This document shows, piece by piece, positions 42,541-51,359 of a DNA stretch of 64,000 bases. Made by a program: the position numbers and the translations under genes. This stretch comes from GCA-2720865 sp047630275 (GTDB lineage: Bacteria; Bdellovibrionota; Bacteriovoracia; Bacteriovoracales; Bacteriovoracaceae). Every line of letters begins with the position of its first letter. The first letter of the stretch is position 1. The stretch is from NCBI GenBank assembly GCA_047630275.1, contig JBLHVN010000003.1, positions 620,001-684,000 of the forward strand, read 5' to 3'. The notes under the pieces are model-generated. The model had not been told where the DNA came from. It ran no database searches and saw only the letters and a list, made by a program, of their open reading frames with translations.

Positions 42541-42572
42541 AAAAGAAGACCCCTCCAAAGGAGTAGTCTTCT
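42541..42572 (-). terminator. Rho-independent terminator after rpmG
   Basis: On the minus strand, AGAAGAC and GTCTTCT pair, with an inner CTCC-TTT-GGAG stem, and are followed by TTTTTATGG. The structure begins about 28 bases after the rpmG stop at 42600 and should end that transcript before the HD-GYP gene. Confidence 0.8.
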
Positions 42573-42599
42573 AAAATGGTCTGATACTATCTAATTCGA

Positions 42600-42776
42600 C
42601 TACTTAATTTCTTTATGAAGAGTATGCTTTCTCATGAAAGGATTATACTTCATCTTCTCAAGACGATCTGGTGTGTTCTTCTTGTTCTTAGTAGTTGAAT
42701 ATCTTGAAGGTGACTTTCCAAGCTTTCTTGCTTCTGTACATTCTAATGTAATAATAACTCTAGGACCTTTGGCCAT
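42600..42776 (-). CDS. rpmG: 50S ribosomal protein L33
   Basis: This 58-residue protein is L33: AKGPRVIITLECTEARKLGKSPSRYSTTKNKKNTPDRLEKMKYNPFMRKHTLHKEIK. It has a single Cys, so it lacks the CxxC zinc pairs of the C+ form. ATG 42776 has AGGAG 6 bases upstream; the longer frame to 42842 is not in the family. It is followed by a terminator. It lies between the small 42866 gene (divergent) and HD-GYP. Confidence 0.94.
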   Translation of the reverse strand: MAKGPRVIITLECTEARKLGKSPSRYSTTKNKKNTPDRLEKMKYNPFMRKHTLHKEIK

Positions 42777-42865
42777 AACTAACTCCTGAAATTCGCTGCT
42801 CTGAGTGTCGGTTAATCTACATAATCCATGTTGTCCTGACAATCAAAAATTGCTATGTTCCTCTA

Positions 42866-43150
42866 ATGAATAGAATTACACCGGAAAACTGGACCTTTTG
42901 CCACTTTAAGACTGAAGAGCTTAAGGCCTTTATCTCCATGTCAGGGGCTCCAGGGCTAGCTGAAGAAGTTCAGGTCAACTATGTGGTCACCTTGACTGAT
43001 CTTGAGCATCAAGAGCTTTTTCAGAGTGAATTCGGTGACTTAGACAAAGCTGTCACCTGTTTAAACGAGCGTTACGGGCATTGGGAATTCTTTGATGCGG
43101 AAAATCCTCCCCAAACAGATGGCTGTAGCACTTGTGATAACAGCCATTGA
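42866..43150 (+). CDS. Small Cys-containing hypothetical protein
   Basis: This 94-residue protein is not recognised. It is acidic, with segments WTFCHFKTEELKAF, VVTLTDLEHQELFQSEFGDLDKAVTCLNERYGHWEFFD and a C-terminal CSTCDNSH, a CxxC that could bind metal. It lies between rpmG (divergent, 90 bases) and rpmE (92 bases, same strand). The SD before ATG 42866 is weak (no clear GGAG). Probably a real small gene because of length and composition like its neighbours. Confidence 0.6.
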   Translation: MNRITPENWTFCHFKTEELKAFISMSGAPGLAEEVQVNYVVTLTDLEHQELFQSEFGDLDKAVTCLNERYGHWEFFDAENPPQTDGCSTCDNSH

Positions 43151-43241
43151 CAAAAACCGCTAAATCTTAGAGATTACCCCATTATAAGAATAAAAACCTG
43201 CCCTTGTATAAAATCAAGTGGCACAAAAAAGGTCCATTAAG

Positions 43242-43454
43242 ATGAAAGAAGGAATACACCCAGAATACAACGCCTGCGCAATCTCATGTGTTTGTGGCGC
43301 TACTTACGACACTAGATCAACTGCTAAGCTTGAAAGAATTGATATCTGTGCTGCTTGTCACCCGTTTTATACTGGTAAGCAAAAGGTTCTTGATACTGAA
43401 GGTAGAATTGAAAAGTTCCAAAAGAAATTTGGAAACCGTTTCAAGAAAAAGTAG
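43242..43454 (+). CDS. rpmE: 50S ribosomal protein L31
   Basis: This 70-residue protein matches L31: MKEGIHPEYNACAISCVCGATYDTRST ... IDICAACHPFYTGKQKVLDTEGRIEKFQKKFG. Cysteines at CAISCVC and CAAC make it the zinc-binding C+ type, while L28 and L33 here are the C- types. ATG 43242 has AAAGG 8-9 bases upstream. A strong hairpin terminator follows at 43491. Confidence 0.95.
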   Translation: MKEGIHPEYNACAISCVCGATYDTRSTAKLERIDICAACHPFYTGKQKVLDTEGRIEKFQKKFGNRFKKK

Positions 43455-43490
43455 CCGGTTACTTAATCAAAAAATTCAAAGTTATATTAG

Positions 43491-43517
43491 GGCCATCTAT
43501 AGATGGCCTTTTTATTT
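43491..43517 (+). terminator. Rho-independent terminator after rpmE
   Basis: GGCCATCTATAGATGGCC (43491-43508) is a fully self-complementary stem followed by TTTTTATTTT. The tail overlaps the last codons of the convergent GNAT gene (stop at 43517). Confidence 0.88.
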
Positions 43518-43975
43518 TAATGATCTAGGTAGAGTTTATAACCTTCATGGGTGGCCTGCATACCAAGCTCTTTATAAAACTTATGGGCCTGATCTCCCCT
43601 ATCTTTATTAGAAGTTAACTGAAAGATTCCACAGCCATTTTCTTTTGCTTTAATAATGGCAAACTTCATAAGCTCCTTACCAAGTCCTTTTCCTCTTCTA
43701 TCAGATTTGATTCTAACGGATTCAACTTGCGCCCGGAAGGTTCCACCGAAACTTACATGAGGAAGATACATAATCTGAAAGCAGCCTATAAGCGACTCCC
43801 CTTCAGCTCCAACATAAAGATCAAAGTATTCACTTTCTATGATTTGATTGAAGGCCCTTTTATAACGAACGCGAAGTTCGGCGCTGATGCTTTCGCGCTG
43901 TTTGCCAAAATCATCATCAGCTAATAGAGCGATGACTTGATCAAGTTCAGTAGGAAGGACCTTTCTAATTTCCAT
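43517..43975 (-). CDS. GNAT-family N-acetyltransferase
   Basis: This 152-residue protein shows the GNAT fold. SLIGCFQIMYLPHVSFGGTFRAQVESVRIKSDRRGKGLGKELMKFAIIKAKENGCGIFQLTSN includes the acetyl-CoA pyrophosphate loop RRGKGLG. The C-terminal AHKFYKELGMQATHEGYKLYL is the family's final helix/strand. The substrate cannot be predicted. It overlaps the end of the methyltransferase gene by 11 bases with SD GGGGATTAG, so they form an operon with gltA. Confidence 0.88.
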   Translation of the reverse strand: MEIRKVLPTELDQVIALLADDDFGKQRESISAELRVRYKRAFNQIIESEYFDLYVGAEGESLIGCFQIMYLPHVSFGGTFRAQVESVRIKSDRRGKGLGKELMKFAIIKAKENGCGIFQLTSNKDRGDQAHKFYKELGMQATHEGYKLYLDH

Positions 43976-45023
43976 CTAATCCCCGAAGATTTACGCTTGC
44001 TCTTAGTTTATTATCTTTGAGGACCTTTAAAACAGAATATGTCATCTCGTGGCCGATGGATAATTTCTTAAAAAGCTTTTGAGTTTTTTTATCGAGGTTT
44101 TTCTTAGGGATCTCAAATTCAAAGATGGATTGCTTGCCATCATTAACTAAGCAAACTTCCCAATTAAAGGCGAACTTACTTTCATTTAAAAAACGTACAA
44201 AACGAGCGGTGGATTCTTCTCTAAGGTTCTTTCCAGCTAGCTCATAAACATGCCCAATATAGGGCTGAACCTTTCTGTCCATCCTGGCCATTTGTCCGAT
44301 TCGTTCAATGGAGGGATGCGGCACTTCTCTTAATACCTGATGACACCAATCTTCCCTTTCATCCTTAATCCGTCCTTCAACAGGACAGGCGTGCTCTAAA
44401 GAAGCGCAAGGATAATGAACTTCAAAGGTCATCTCTTTTAGGGCTGATCTCAGTTTAAGGATTTCTTTAAAGACCTTAGAAGTTCCAGGCTCGATAAAGA
44501 TAAGGTACTTCGGATTGATCCTCTCAATAATCTTTAAGGCCTGAGGCACTCCAAGTTCATTGATAGCATTTCCAAAAAGAAGGGTCTTAGGCTCGTCAAA
44601 AGGAATGTCTTTATCCGTAACGGAGAATTTAAAGTCTAAGCTCGGAAAGAGTCCCGTTCCTAGTGCTTTGGCCTGGGCAAGCATTGGTCCACTTGAATCA
44701 ATTCCATAAAATGGCCCCTTGATTCCTACAGAGGCGGCGGCCCATAGATAGGTACCAGGTCCACAACCAAAGTCCACTAAAGGTAGGCTGCTGATTTCTT
44801 CTTTAACGTTAGGGTCAAGTTGCTGCCAGATAAATTCAAGTTTCTTTGAATTGGTTGGCATATAAAACTGAGTATAAGCGCTGACTTCTTCTTCAGTTAA
44901 AGAGACGCTCTCCCCTTTTTCTTCAAGGTACTTGGCTTTTATTTGATTTAAAAGATTGGCGACCTTCATATCCGAAGGCCGCTTGATGAGAAACTCTTCT
45001 ATGATTTCTCGAGTCCAGTGCAT
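43965..45023 (-). CDS. Rsm22/METTL17-like methyltransferase family protein
   Basis: This 352-residue protein has a SAM-binding motif LVDFGCGPGTYLWAAASVG and IDSSGPMLAQAKAL. In the C-terminal half, LIFIEPGTSKVFKEILKLRSAL, then YPCASLEHACPVEGRIKDEREDWCHQVLREVPH, match the Rsm22/METTL17 family. In mitochondria this protein binds the small ribosomal subunit and needs an Fe-S cluster made by such Cys residues. C, C, and C of PC-ASLEHAC-WCH are kept here. It likely acts on ribosome assembly. It overlaps gltA by one base (TAATG) and GNAT by 11. Confidence 0.8.
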   Translation of the reverse strand: MHWTREIIEEFLIKRPSDMKVANLLNQIKAKYLEEKGESVSLTEEEVSAYTQFYMPTNSKKLEFIWQQLDPNVKEEISSLPLVDFGCGPGTYLWAAASVGIKGPFYGIDSSGPMLAQAKALGTGLFPSLDFKFSVTDKDIPFDEPKTLLFGNAINELGVPQALKIIERINPKYLIFIEPGTSKVFKEILKLRSALKEMTFEVHYPCASLEHACPVEGRIKDEREDWCHQVLREVPHPSIERIGQMARMDRKVQPYIGHVYELAGKNLREESTARFVRFLNESKFAFNWEVCLVNDGKQSIFEFEIPKKNLDKKTQKLFKKLSIGHEMTYSVLKVLKDNKLRASVNLRGLDGN

Positions 45024-46306
45024 TAGCGCTGATCGATAGGAACGTAGGCCCTCTCATTGGCACCCGTATAGATTTGACGAGGACGACCAATTCTTGCGTT
45101 TGGATCTTCTTTCATCTCTTTCCATTGAGCCAGCCAACCAGGAAGACGACCAAGAACAAACATGGCCGTAAACATATTAGTTGGAATACCAAGGGCCTGA
45201 TAGATAATCCCTGAATAGAAATCAACATTAGGATAGAGCTTTCTCTCTACAAAGTAAGGATCTTTAAGGGCCTCTTCTTCAAGGCCGCGAGCGATATCAA
45301 GAAGTGGATCAGAAACACCAAGAGAATCAAGAACGCTATCACAGGCTTTCTTAATGATCTTAGCTCTCGGGTCAAAGTTCTTATAAACTCTATGACCAAA
45401 TCCCATTAAACGAAATGGATCGTTCTTATCTTTAGCTTTTTCAAGATACTTTTTATAATCCCCGCCGTTGTCATGAATGTTTTGAAGCATCTCAAGAACC
45501 GCTTGGTTAGCTCCCCCATGAAGTTGTCCCCATAGAGCGTAGATCCCTGAAGAGATCGAAGCGAAAACATTGGCGTGACTTGAACCAACTAATCTTACCG
45601 TAGAGGCTGAACAGTTTTGCTCATGATCAGCGTGAAGAATTAAAAGCACGTCTAAGGCCTTTGCAACCTCTGGGTTTACTTCATATTCATCAGAGCCATA
45701 CATCATATTTAAAAAGTCAGCGGCATAACCCATATGTGGTTTTGACTTAACTGGCTCTAGTCCTTGAGTCATTCTATAGAAATAAGGAATGATTGATTTA
45801 ACTTGGGCCATAAGCTGAGCGATGGCCTTTCTTCTTTGCTCATCACTAAGCATAGGAAGGTTGTATTCAGGATAATAAGCACTAAGAGATCCAACGACAG
45901 AGCCAATAACTCCCATAGGGTGAGCTGAAGTTGGGAAGGCCTCAATGATCTTTTTCTCGCCTTCGTGAAGAGTAGAGAATGAATTGATCAGTTCTTTAAA
46001 AGAATTAAGCTCTCTCTCTGAAGGAAGCTTTCCAAAGTTTAAAAGGTAAGCGACTTCTTGAAAGCTTGATTGCTCCGCTAATTGCTCGATAGGATATCCA
46101 CGGTAACGTAGAACCCCAGTCTCACCGTTTAGAAAAGTAATCTCACTAAAGGTAGAACCAGTGTTTCCAAAACCTGAGTCTAGAGTGACATGTCCAGTGG
46201 TTGCTCTAAGAGTTCTGATATCGATGGCCTTTTCACCTTCGGTACCTGTTATGATGGGAAACTCATAAAATTTTCCATCTAATTCTATTTTTGCAAAATC
46301 TGACAT
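45023..46306 (-). CDS. gltA: Citrate synthase (type II)
   Basis: This 427-residue protein matches bacterial type II citrate synthases: the N-terminal KAIDIRTLRATTGHVTLDSGFGNTGSTFSEITFLNGETGVLRYRGYPIEQLAE, the substrate His region HADHEQNCSASTVRLVGSSHAN, GALWGQLHGGANQAVLEML-type and FGHRVYKNFDPRAKII, with catalytic His and Asp (VDFYSGI). It condenses acetyl-CoA and oxaloacetate in the TCA cycle. ATG 46306 follows GAAGGAG. The next gene starts at its stop. Confidence 0.96.
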   Translation of the reverse strand: MSDFAKIELDGKFYEFPIITGTEGEKAIDIRTLRATTGHVTLDSGFGNTGSTFSEITFLNGETGVLRYRGYPIEQLAEQSSFQEVAYLLNFGKLPSERELNSFKELINSFSTLHEGEKKIIEAFPTSAHPMGVIGSVVGSLSAYYPEYNLPMLSDEQRRKAIAQLMAQVKSIIPYFYRMTQGLEPVKSKPHMGYAADFLNMMYGSDEYEVNPEVAKALDVLLILHADHEQNCSASTVRLVGSSHANVFASISSGIYALWGQLHGGANQAVLEMLQNIHDNGGDYKKYLEKAKDKNDPFRLMGFGHRVYKNFDPRAKIIKKACDSVLDSLGVSDPLLDIARGLEEEALKDPYFVERKLYPNVDFYSGIIYQALGIPTNMFTAMFVLGRLPGWLAQWKEMKEDPNARIGRPRQIYTGANERAYVPIDQR

Positions 46307-46377
46307 ACCTACTCCTTCATTAAAATTTAAGTAGCTCTAATATACAGAAATTACTTCTAGACTCAATGAACTAAGCA

Positions 46378-47013
46378 TTAGGGCCAATTTGCCGGATCTT
46401 TATGCCATTGGTCTAAGAGCTTAACAGAGTCAGGGCTTAGGTTATTCTCTGATGCTGCCGCATGGCTAATCTGAGAGAAGTTAGTCAGAGAAAACAAAGG
46501 AAGATCATGCTTTTCTAGAACTTTAACGGCCGCTGGCATTTGATAATCGACAATACAGACGCAGGCCACAGGAACAAGGCCCGCTTCTTTAGCCCCCATT
46601 ACTGCACTGTCTAATGAGCTTCCTTGATTCACCAAGTCTTCGACTAAAATAATTCGATCACCTTTTTTAAATCTTCCTTCAATCAAGTTCCCCTTTCCAT
46701 GTCCCTTGGCCTTGCCGCGGATATAAATAAAAGGGCTTCCCATCATATGGGAAGTCAGCATTCCATGAGGAATTCCCGCTGTCGCAAGACCTGCGATGCT
46801 ATCAAACTTGAGCTTACTTTCTCTAATCAGATCAACTAGGCCCTCGGCCACTTCAAGGCGCTCAGGAACATAGGAGAGGATTTGACGATTATCGGTGTAG
46901 ATTGGCCCCATTAAGCCCGACGCGTAAGTGTAAGGTGAATCTGGGCTAACCTGAACACATCCAAGTGATAACAAAAGCTTAGCAAATTTTAGCCCTCTGT
47001 CAGTTTCAAACAT
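46378..47013 (-). CDS. pyrE: Orotate phosphoribosyltransferase
   Basis: This 211-residue protein carries the PRPP-binding loop RIILVEDLVNQGSSLDSAV and the GLATAGIPHGMLTSHMMGSPFIYIRGKAKGHGKGNLIEG segment of PyrE. PYTYASGLMGPIYTDNRQIL near the N-terminus is also typical. It converts orotate and PRPP to OMP in pyrimidine synthesis. ATG 47013 has AAGGGAG upstream. It is 71 bases before gltA on the same strand, possibly an operon. Confidence 0.93.
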   Translation of the reverse strand: MFETDRGLKFAKLLLSLGCVQVSPDSPYTYASGLMGPIYTDNRQILSYVPERLEVAEGLVDLIRESKLKFDSIAGLATAGIPHGMLTSHMMGSPFIYIRGKAKGHGKGNLIEGRFKKGDRIILVEDLVNQGSSLDSAVMGAKEAGLVPVACVCIVDYQMPAAVKVLEKHDLPLFSLTNFSQISHAAASENNLSPDSVKLLDQWHKDPANWP

Positions 47014-47047
47014 AACTCTCCCTTATGATAAAGATTTTTCAATTTCA

Positions 47048-47076
47048 TTGACCCAAATGCGCCAAAACACTATATT
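47048..47076 (+). promoter_or_regulatory. Sigma70-type promoter for the 47128 lipoprotein gene
   Basis: TTGACC (47048-47053) and TATATT (47071-47076) are exactly 17 bases apart and each match consensus at five of six positions. Transcription would start near 47083, 45 bases before ATG 47128. Confidence 0.6.
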
Positions 47077-47127
47077 TCAGCCGTCTTTAAATGAATAGCA
47101 AGACCTTCCAATTTCTAGGGGAATTTT

Positions 47128-49800
47128 ATGTCTACAAAGTTTTTATCGGTGATTATGCTCTCAGCTGCCTTAGGCCTTAGTGCTTGTGGTGAAAAAAAAG
47201 TTGAAACGCGTATTGTTGAAGTTGTTAAGCCTCTAAGCAAAGACAACCCCATTATTAAAGGAGAAAAGGTTGCTCCTACTGCATCTGAAAAATCAAATTT
47301 CAAAGAACTAACTGAGAATCCTCGCTCTGTTTATCAGATCACTTTAAAAGAAGAAGCTCTTAAGCAGACCTTTCTTTTAAGTGTCGCTGAAATAAGTGGA
47401 CCACCAACTCCTACGGGACGCGCTCTTGCTAATAAGATTGTCTTCTTTGAGAAAAAGGGCGGAAGCCTCTTTATGTTTGAATCTCTTGATGGAAAGTTAT
47501 CAACTGATTCAGTTGAGACGAGAGTCCTACTTGCAGAGTTTCCTATTGTTAAAGATCAAAATGGATATGTTACCTTTGATTTCAAAAAAGGCATCAAGCT
47601 TGTCTTTCAAAAAGGTTCTTACTTCGTTTCAGATGCTGGTCCTGATACGGGAGATAAGGTTTATAGGATCACTGATAGTTATATTAAGACTGTTGAGCTA
47701 CGAGGAAAGTATATCTTCATCGATCAGATTGTTAGGGTTGATGTGCCTGCATCCGGTACGGAATCCTTAGAAAATTTTAGCCGTCAACTTAAGTACACTC
47801 TTTCAACTTATACAAAGAATCCTAACTTTAAGTCTAAAGAATCAAATGGGCAGAAGAAAGTTGGTTACTTTGAAGTTCACCCAGTTATTGAAGCAGGTAC
47901 TGGTAAATCAACTGTTAACGTCATGAAGTTTGATATTAATAAGCCTATTACTTATCACGTAAGCTCAAACGTTCCTGCAGAGTACGTTGACGCTGTTAAC
48001 GAAGGGATCCTTTACTGGAACCGTGTCTTTGGTAAAGAAGTTTTAAAGGTAGCTACTCTTCCAAAAGATGTTTCCGTTCACGAGCCAAACTTTAATATCG
48101 TGCAATGGCTTCATTGGGACACGGCTGGATTTGCTTACGCCAATATGATGGGCGATCCTCTAACTGGTGAGACTCTTCAGTCCCATGTTTATATGACTTC
48201 AGTCTTTGGTAAAGGCGGACTTAAACGAGCTAAGTCTTACTTAAGAAGATACAAGGCCATGTCTAAAGCAAAGGCCGATGAGCAAAAATCCCACGGACTT
48301 ATGATCGCAGGATTTGAATCAGCTCATGTTTGTGGATTTGATTATGATAAATCAATGAGTGATCTGACTTCAATCATCAAGGCAACTGAAGAAGCGGCTG
48401 AAAAAGATGGTGAGACTACTGAAGCTCAAAAAGATGAGATCTTCTTAAGATTTGCTAAAGATTATGTAACTGAAGTTGTGGCCCACGAAGTTGGTCACAC
48501 TCTTGGGTTACGCCATAACTTTGCTGGATCATTAAAAACAAATATTGCTCCAAAACTCTACGATACAGTGGCAAAGGTTTATTTCTTAACAGGGAATCTT
48601 ATCCCAGGAATGATCCCAGGTGGATCGGTTATGGATTATACACCTTCAATGATCGCTTCGATGATTGGAGCTCATATCAGACTTGGTCGCCCAGCTTTAT
48701 CTTATGATAAGCAGGCCATTGAATTTGGTTATACTGAGAAAAAAGCTTCAGAGATTGATTTTGATGCATTCTGTACTGATACTCATAGAGGAAAAGGCAT
48801 CTACCAAGACTGTAAGGTTTGGGATCAATTTTCTAACCCTGTTGACGGTGCCGCCTTTGATATGAAAAATGCCGTTGAATTTAAAGCCTTCTCTTTGGCC
48901 AATGCTTTTATCTTTTTAGACCCAAGTCATAAAGATGAAGATGAAACTGAAATAACTCTTCTTTCTAACTTAGAGAGAATCAAGGCCATGAAGCTAGACC
49001 CAAGAGCTGACGCTATTAAGGTTTTAAAAGATCTTTATGTTCCTCTTCTTGCTATGACTTCAGAAAAAGCTGAGTTCATCGACATTAGAAATGACTACAC
49101 AACAGTTGGCTCTCTTGAAGAAGATGAGTACCTAGAGAAGACAAGAACCTTTCAAGCCACTTCTATTGAGAAGAACGGTGGTCTTAGTAAGTTATTTGTT
49201 GATCCTTTAAGCAGTGTTGAAATTGATGGTAAGCCAGCTGTTAAGATGGCCGCTGAATTATCAGCCGCTTTTAAGACTCAGTTGGCTAAGCTTTATAAAG
49301 ACGCTACAGAGGAAGAGTTAAAGGCCGTTGATGCTAAGATGGCTCCTTATTTTGAAGTTTATGAAAAAGAGATCGCTCTATATATTCTTAAGCACCTAAA
49401 CGGACATACCTTTGCGACTAAAGAAGCAGGCTTTGGTAAGGCCATCGCAGCTGCCGCTGATAAGATTATCTTTTCTAAAGGTGATGAGATTGTCGGAACA
49501 AGTAGCAATGGAGCTGTTATTAATGAATTTCTTTATCAGTATGCTAAGAAAGGTTTTGATCTTAGATCTGAAGCGGCCAAGATTGTTGGTAGAAACTTCT
49601 TCCCTTTCTCTCCTAGTTATATGAGAGGACAGGGAAAGATTGTTAAAGAGATGAAGACAAAGTACTCAAATGAGATGGATTCAATCATCATCAATACGAC
49701 TGAAGAAGAGCTCTCTGATGAGGTCTTTGACTGGTATGTTTTTGAAAAGAAAAGAATGGGGTCATTAAAAGCCTCTAATAAAGAATTACTAGAAGACTAA
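47128..49800 (+). CDS. Large zinc-dependent metalloprotease lipoprotein
   Basis: This 890-residue protein has a lipoprotein signal (LSACGE, Cys about residue 20). Its middle region carries VTEVVAHEVGHTLGLRHNFAGSL, the HExxHxxGxxH zinc site (around residue 457), followed by GSVMDYTPSMIAS with the Met-turn. This is the DUF4953/DUF5117-type zinc metalloprotease arrangement. Around it are long uncharacterised beta and helical parts, which fits family length. It probably acts at the outer surface or periplasm. SD AGGGG precedes ATG 47128. A hairpin follows the stop (49808-49840). Confidence 0.88.
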   Translation: MSTKFLSVIMLSAALGLSACGEKKVETRIVEVVKPLSKDNPIIKGEKVAPTASEKSNFKELTENPRSVYQITLKEEALKQTFLLSVAEISGPPTPTGRALANKIVFFEKKGGSLFMFESLDGKLSTDSVETRVLLAEFPIVKDQNGYVTFDFKKGIKLVFQKGSYFVSDAGPDTGDKVYRITDSYIKTVELRGKYIFIDQIVRVDVPASGTESLENFSRQLKYTLSTYTKNPNFKSKESNGQKKVGYFEVHPVIEAGTGKSTVNVMKFDINKPITYHVSSNVPAEYVDAVNEGILYWNRVFGKEVLKVATLPKDVSVHEPNFNIVQWLHWDTAGFAYANMMGDPLTGETLQSHVYMTSVFGKGGLKRAKSYLRRYKAMSKAKADEQKSHGLMIAGFESAHVCGFDYDKSMSDLTSIIKATEEAAEKDGETTEAQKDEIFLRFAKDYVTEVVAHEVGHTLGLRHNFAGSLKTNIAPKLYDTVAKVYFLTGNLIPGMIPGGSVMDYTPSMIASMIGAHIRLGRPALSYDKQAIEFGYTEKKASEIDFDAFCTDTHRGKGIYQDCKVWDQFSNPVDGAAFDMKNAVEFKAFSLANAFIFLDPSHKDEDETEITLLSNLERIKAMKLDPRADAIKVLKDLYVPLLAMTSEKAEFIDIRNDYTTVGSLEEDEYLEKTRTFQATSIEKNGGLSKLFVDPLSSVEIDGKPAVKMAAELSAAFKTQLAKLYKDATEEELKAVDAKMAPYFEVYEKEIALYILKHLNGHTFATKEAGFGKAIAAAADKIIFSKGDEIVGTSSNGAVINEFLYQYAKKGFDLRSEAAKIVGRNFFPFSPSYMRGQGKIVKEMKTKYSNEMDSIIINTTEEELSDEVFDWYVFEKKRMGSLKASNKELLED

Positions 49801-49807
49801 AAAGAAA

Positions 49808-49840
49808 GGGGCCTAAGTTTCCTTAGGCCTCTCTTATATT
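49808..49840 (+). terminator. Terminator between convergent genes
   Basis: GGCCTAAG and CTTAGGCC (49810-49817 and 49822-49829) make an 8-bp stem with a 4-base loop. It is followed on the plus strand by TCTCTTATATTTC. On the minus strand the tail is CCTTTCTTTTT, so it could end both the metalloprotease transcript and the beta-helix gene. Confidence 0.6.
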
Positions 49841-50362
49841 TCTTGAATTGATTTTATCTATAATAAGTTTTGGGCTGCCTTCAATTTGATTATGCACAAG
49901 TTGAACCTGCTCGCTCTCAAAGATCGAAATTCCTACATCTAAGCAATTCTTAATGGTGCAGTTCTTAACTAAGACATCTTTTGTTTCATCAACAAAGAAT
50001 CCGTTGGCTATATTTTGCCCATCATAATGAAGAGAGGTTACTGATAGCTCAGCTAAAGACCGCTCATTTTTAATCCGAACAAAGACGGAGCTATTTTGTG
50101 ATATCAACTCTGCTCCATTTCCTTCAACACTAACTCTTAAAACAATAGGCTTTGAGAGCATGATCTTTTCGTCTTTTGGAAAATGAAGTGTCTGCCCTTT
50201 TAAAAAAGCAGCGGCCTCAGCAAGGATGATGACCTGAGTATTATCTCGTCCAGGCTTAAACCCAAATTCGCTAATATAGATTCCTTTTTTCTTAAAGACT
50301 CTTGGCAGGCTGCTAAGCGCTCCTCCTAAGATTCCTCCAAATAAAAAATTTCGCCTTTTCAT
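49823..50362 (-). CDS. Tat-exported beta-helix-like protein
   Basis: This 179-residue protein begins MKRRNFLFGGILGGALSSLP, with the twin Arg of a Tat signal. The mature part has short parallel-strand repeats: IVLRVSVEGNGAELISQNSSVFVRIKN, LAELSVTSLHYDGQNIANGFFVDETKDVLVKNCTIKNCLDVGISIFESEQVQLVHNQIEG, the pattern of right-handed beta-helix (pectate-lyase-like) proteins. It is much shorter than enzymes with this fold, so it may be a small binding protein or remnant. No catalytic residues evident. Adjacent to the metalloprotease gene, convergent. Confidence 0.65.
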   Translation of the reverse strand: MKRRNFLFGGILGGALSSLPRVFKKKGIYISEFGFKPGRDNTQVIILAEAAAFLKGQTLHFPKDEKIMLSKPIVLRVSVEGNGAELISQNSSVFVRIKNERSLAELSVTSLHYDGQNIANGFFVDETKDVLVKNCTIKNCLDVGISIFESEQVQLVHNQIEGSPKLIIDKINSRNIREA

Positions 50363-50551
50363 CGATTCTCCTAAGTAACTCTCCTTCTATTTTATACTGC
50401 AAGGGGCTTTAGCCCTAGGGGAATAATAAACCCAGTGATACTGGTCAGTTATAGAGCTTTCCCCGTAAGGCTAGATCAAAAAATGCCAAATTCCTAAGTC
50501 AATTCAGCTATTTGTGAGGCCAAATTCATATTTCACCGCTAAGCTGCTCTC

Positions 50552-51250
50552 ATGAAATTTGAAACAAAACTAGTTAAAGGAAAGATCATCAAGCGCTATA
50601 AGCGCTTCCTTGCTGACATTGAACTAGACTCTGGTGAGACGATCACCGCTCATACCGCTAACACAGGAAGCATGAAGACTTGCTGGGAACCGGGATGGAA
50701 TGTTCTTTGTAGCTTCCATGATAATCCTAAAAGAAAATTAAAATACTCATTAGAGCTAACCAATAATGGAGACTCCTGGATCTTAGTTAATACTTCTCTT
50801 CCAAATAAGATAGGCCTTGAGGCCATAGAGAAAGGCCTGATCAAAGAGCTTACGGGCTATGATTCAATTAAGCCTGAAGCTAAGATTGGTAAGAGCAGGA
50901 TCGACCTTCTTCTCACTAAAGAAAATGGAGAGAAGTGTTTTGTTGAGATTAAGAATGTCACTCTTAAAGGTGCGGGTGAACTGGCGCTTTTTCCTGATGG
51001 AGTTACTGAGCGGGGACAAAAGCACCTTAAAGAACTTATGGAAATTAAGGCCTCTGGGGACAGGGCCTGCATGCTCTATATAGTTAACCGTGAGGACGTC
51101 TCTAGTTTTTCTCCTGCTGATTCCATAGACCCCGTTTATGCAGAGCTTTTAAAAGAGGCTGAGTCTAACGGAGTTGAGATCCTCGTTTATCAAACTAAGA
51201 TCAACCCAACAGAAGTCATCATTAACAGGTCACTTCCCTATAAATTATAA
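50552..51250 (+). CDS. sfsA: SfsA family protein
   Basis: This 232-residue protein matches SfsA: LVKGKIIKRYKRFLADIELDSGETITAHTANTGSMKTC, LVNTSLPNKIGLEAIEKG, KIGKSRIDLLLTKENGEKCFVEIKNVTLKGAGELALFPDGVTERGQKHLKELMEI. The KNVT..FPD..T.RG.KHL block is the core of the family. It has an OB-like N-domain and nuclease-like C-domain and binds DNA in E. coli, but its role is unknown. Length and motifs intact. Expressed alone. Confidence 0.93.
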   Translation: MKFETKLVKGKIIKRYKRFLADIELDSGETITAHTANTGSMKTCWEPGWNVLCSFHDNPKRKLKYSLELTNNGDSWILVNTSLPNKIGLEAIEKGLIKELTGYDSIKPEAKIGKSRIDLLLTKENGEKCFVEIKNVTLKGAGELALFPDGVTERGQKHLKELMEIKASGDRACMLYIVNREDVSSFSPADSIDPVYAELLKEAESNGVEILVYQTKINPTEVIINRSLPYKL

Positions 51251-51280
51251 GGACTTACCTAGGTTAACCTGTCATTTCTA

Positions 51281-51328
51281 CACGGCGCGTCATTTAACAT
51301 TGAGAATAAATCTGCGCCGTGACATAAC
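51281..51328 (+). promoter_or_regulatory. Promoter with flanking inverted repeat for the 51360 gene
   Basis: CACGGCGC (51281-51288) and GCGCCGTG (51314-51321) form an 8-bp perfect inverted repeat. Within and beyond it are TTGAGA (51300-51305) and CATAAC (51323-51328) at 17-base spacing, a plausible promoter. The repeat spans the promoter spacer, so it may be an operator. Confidence 0.45.
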
Positions 51329-51359
51329 TAATCCGCAATACTTTTTAATCGGAGAAATT

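Noticed and set aside
47396..47770. Plus-strand frame inside the metalloprotease gene
   Set aside because: Shadow frame with Leu/Ser-rich composition and no SD.
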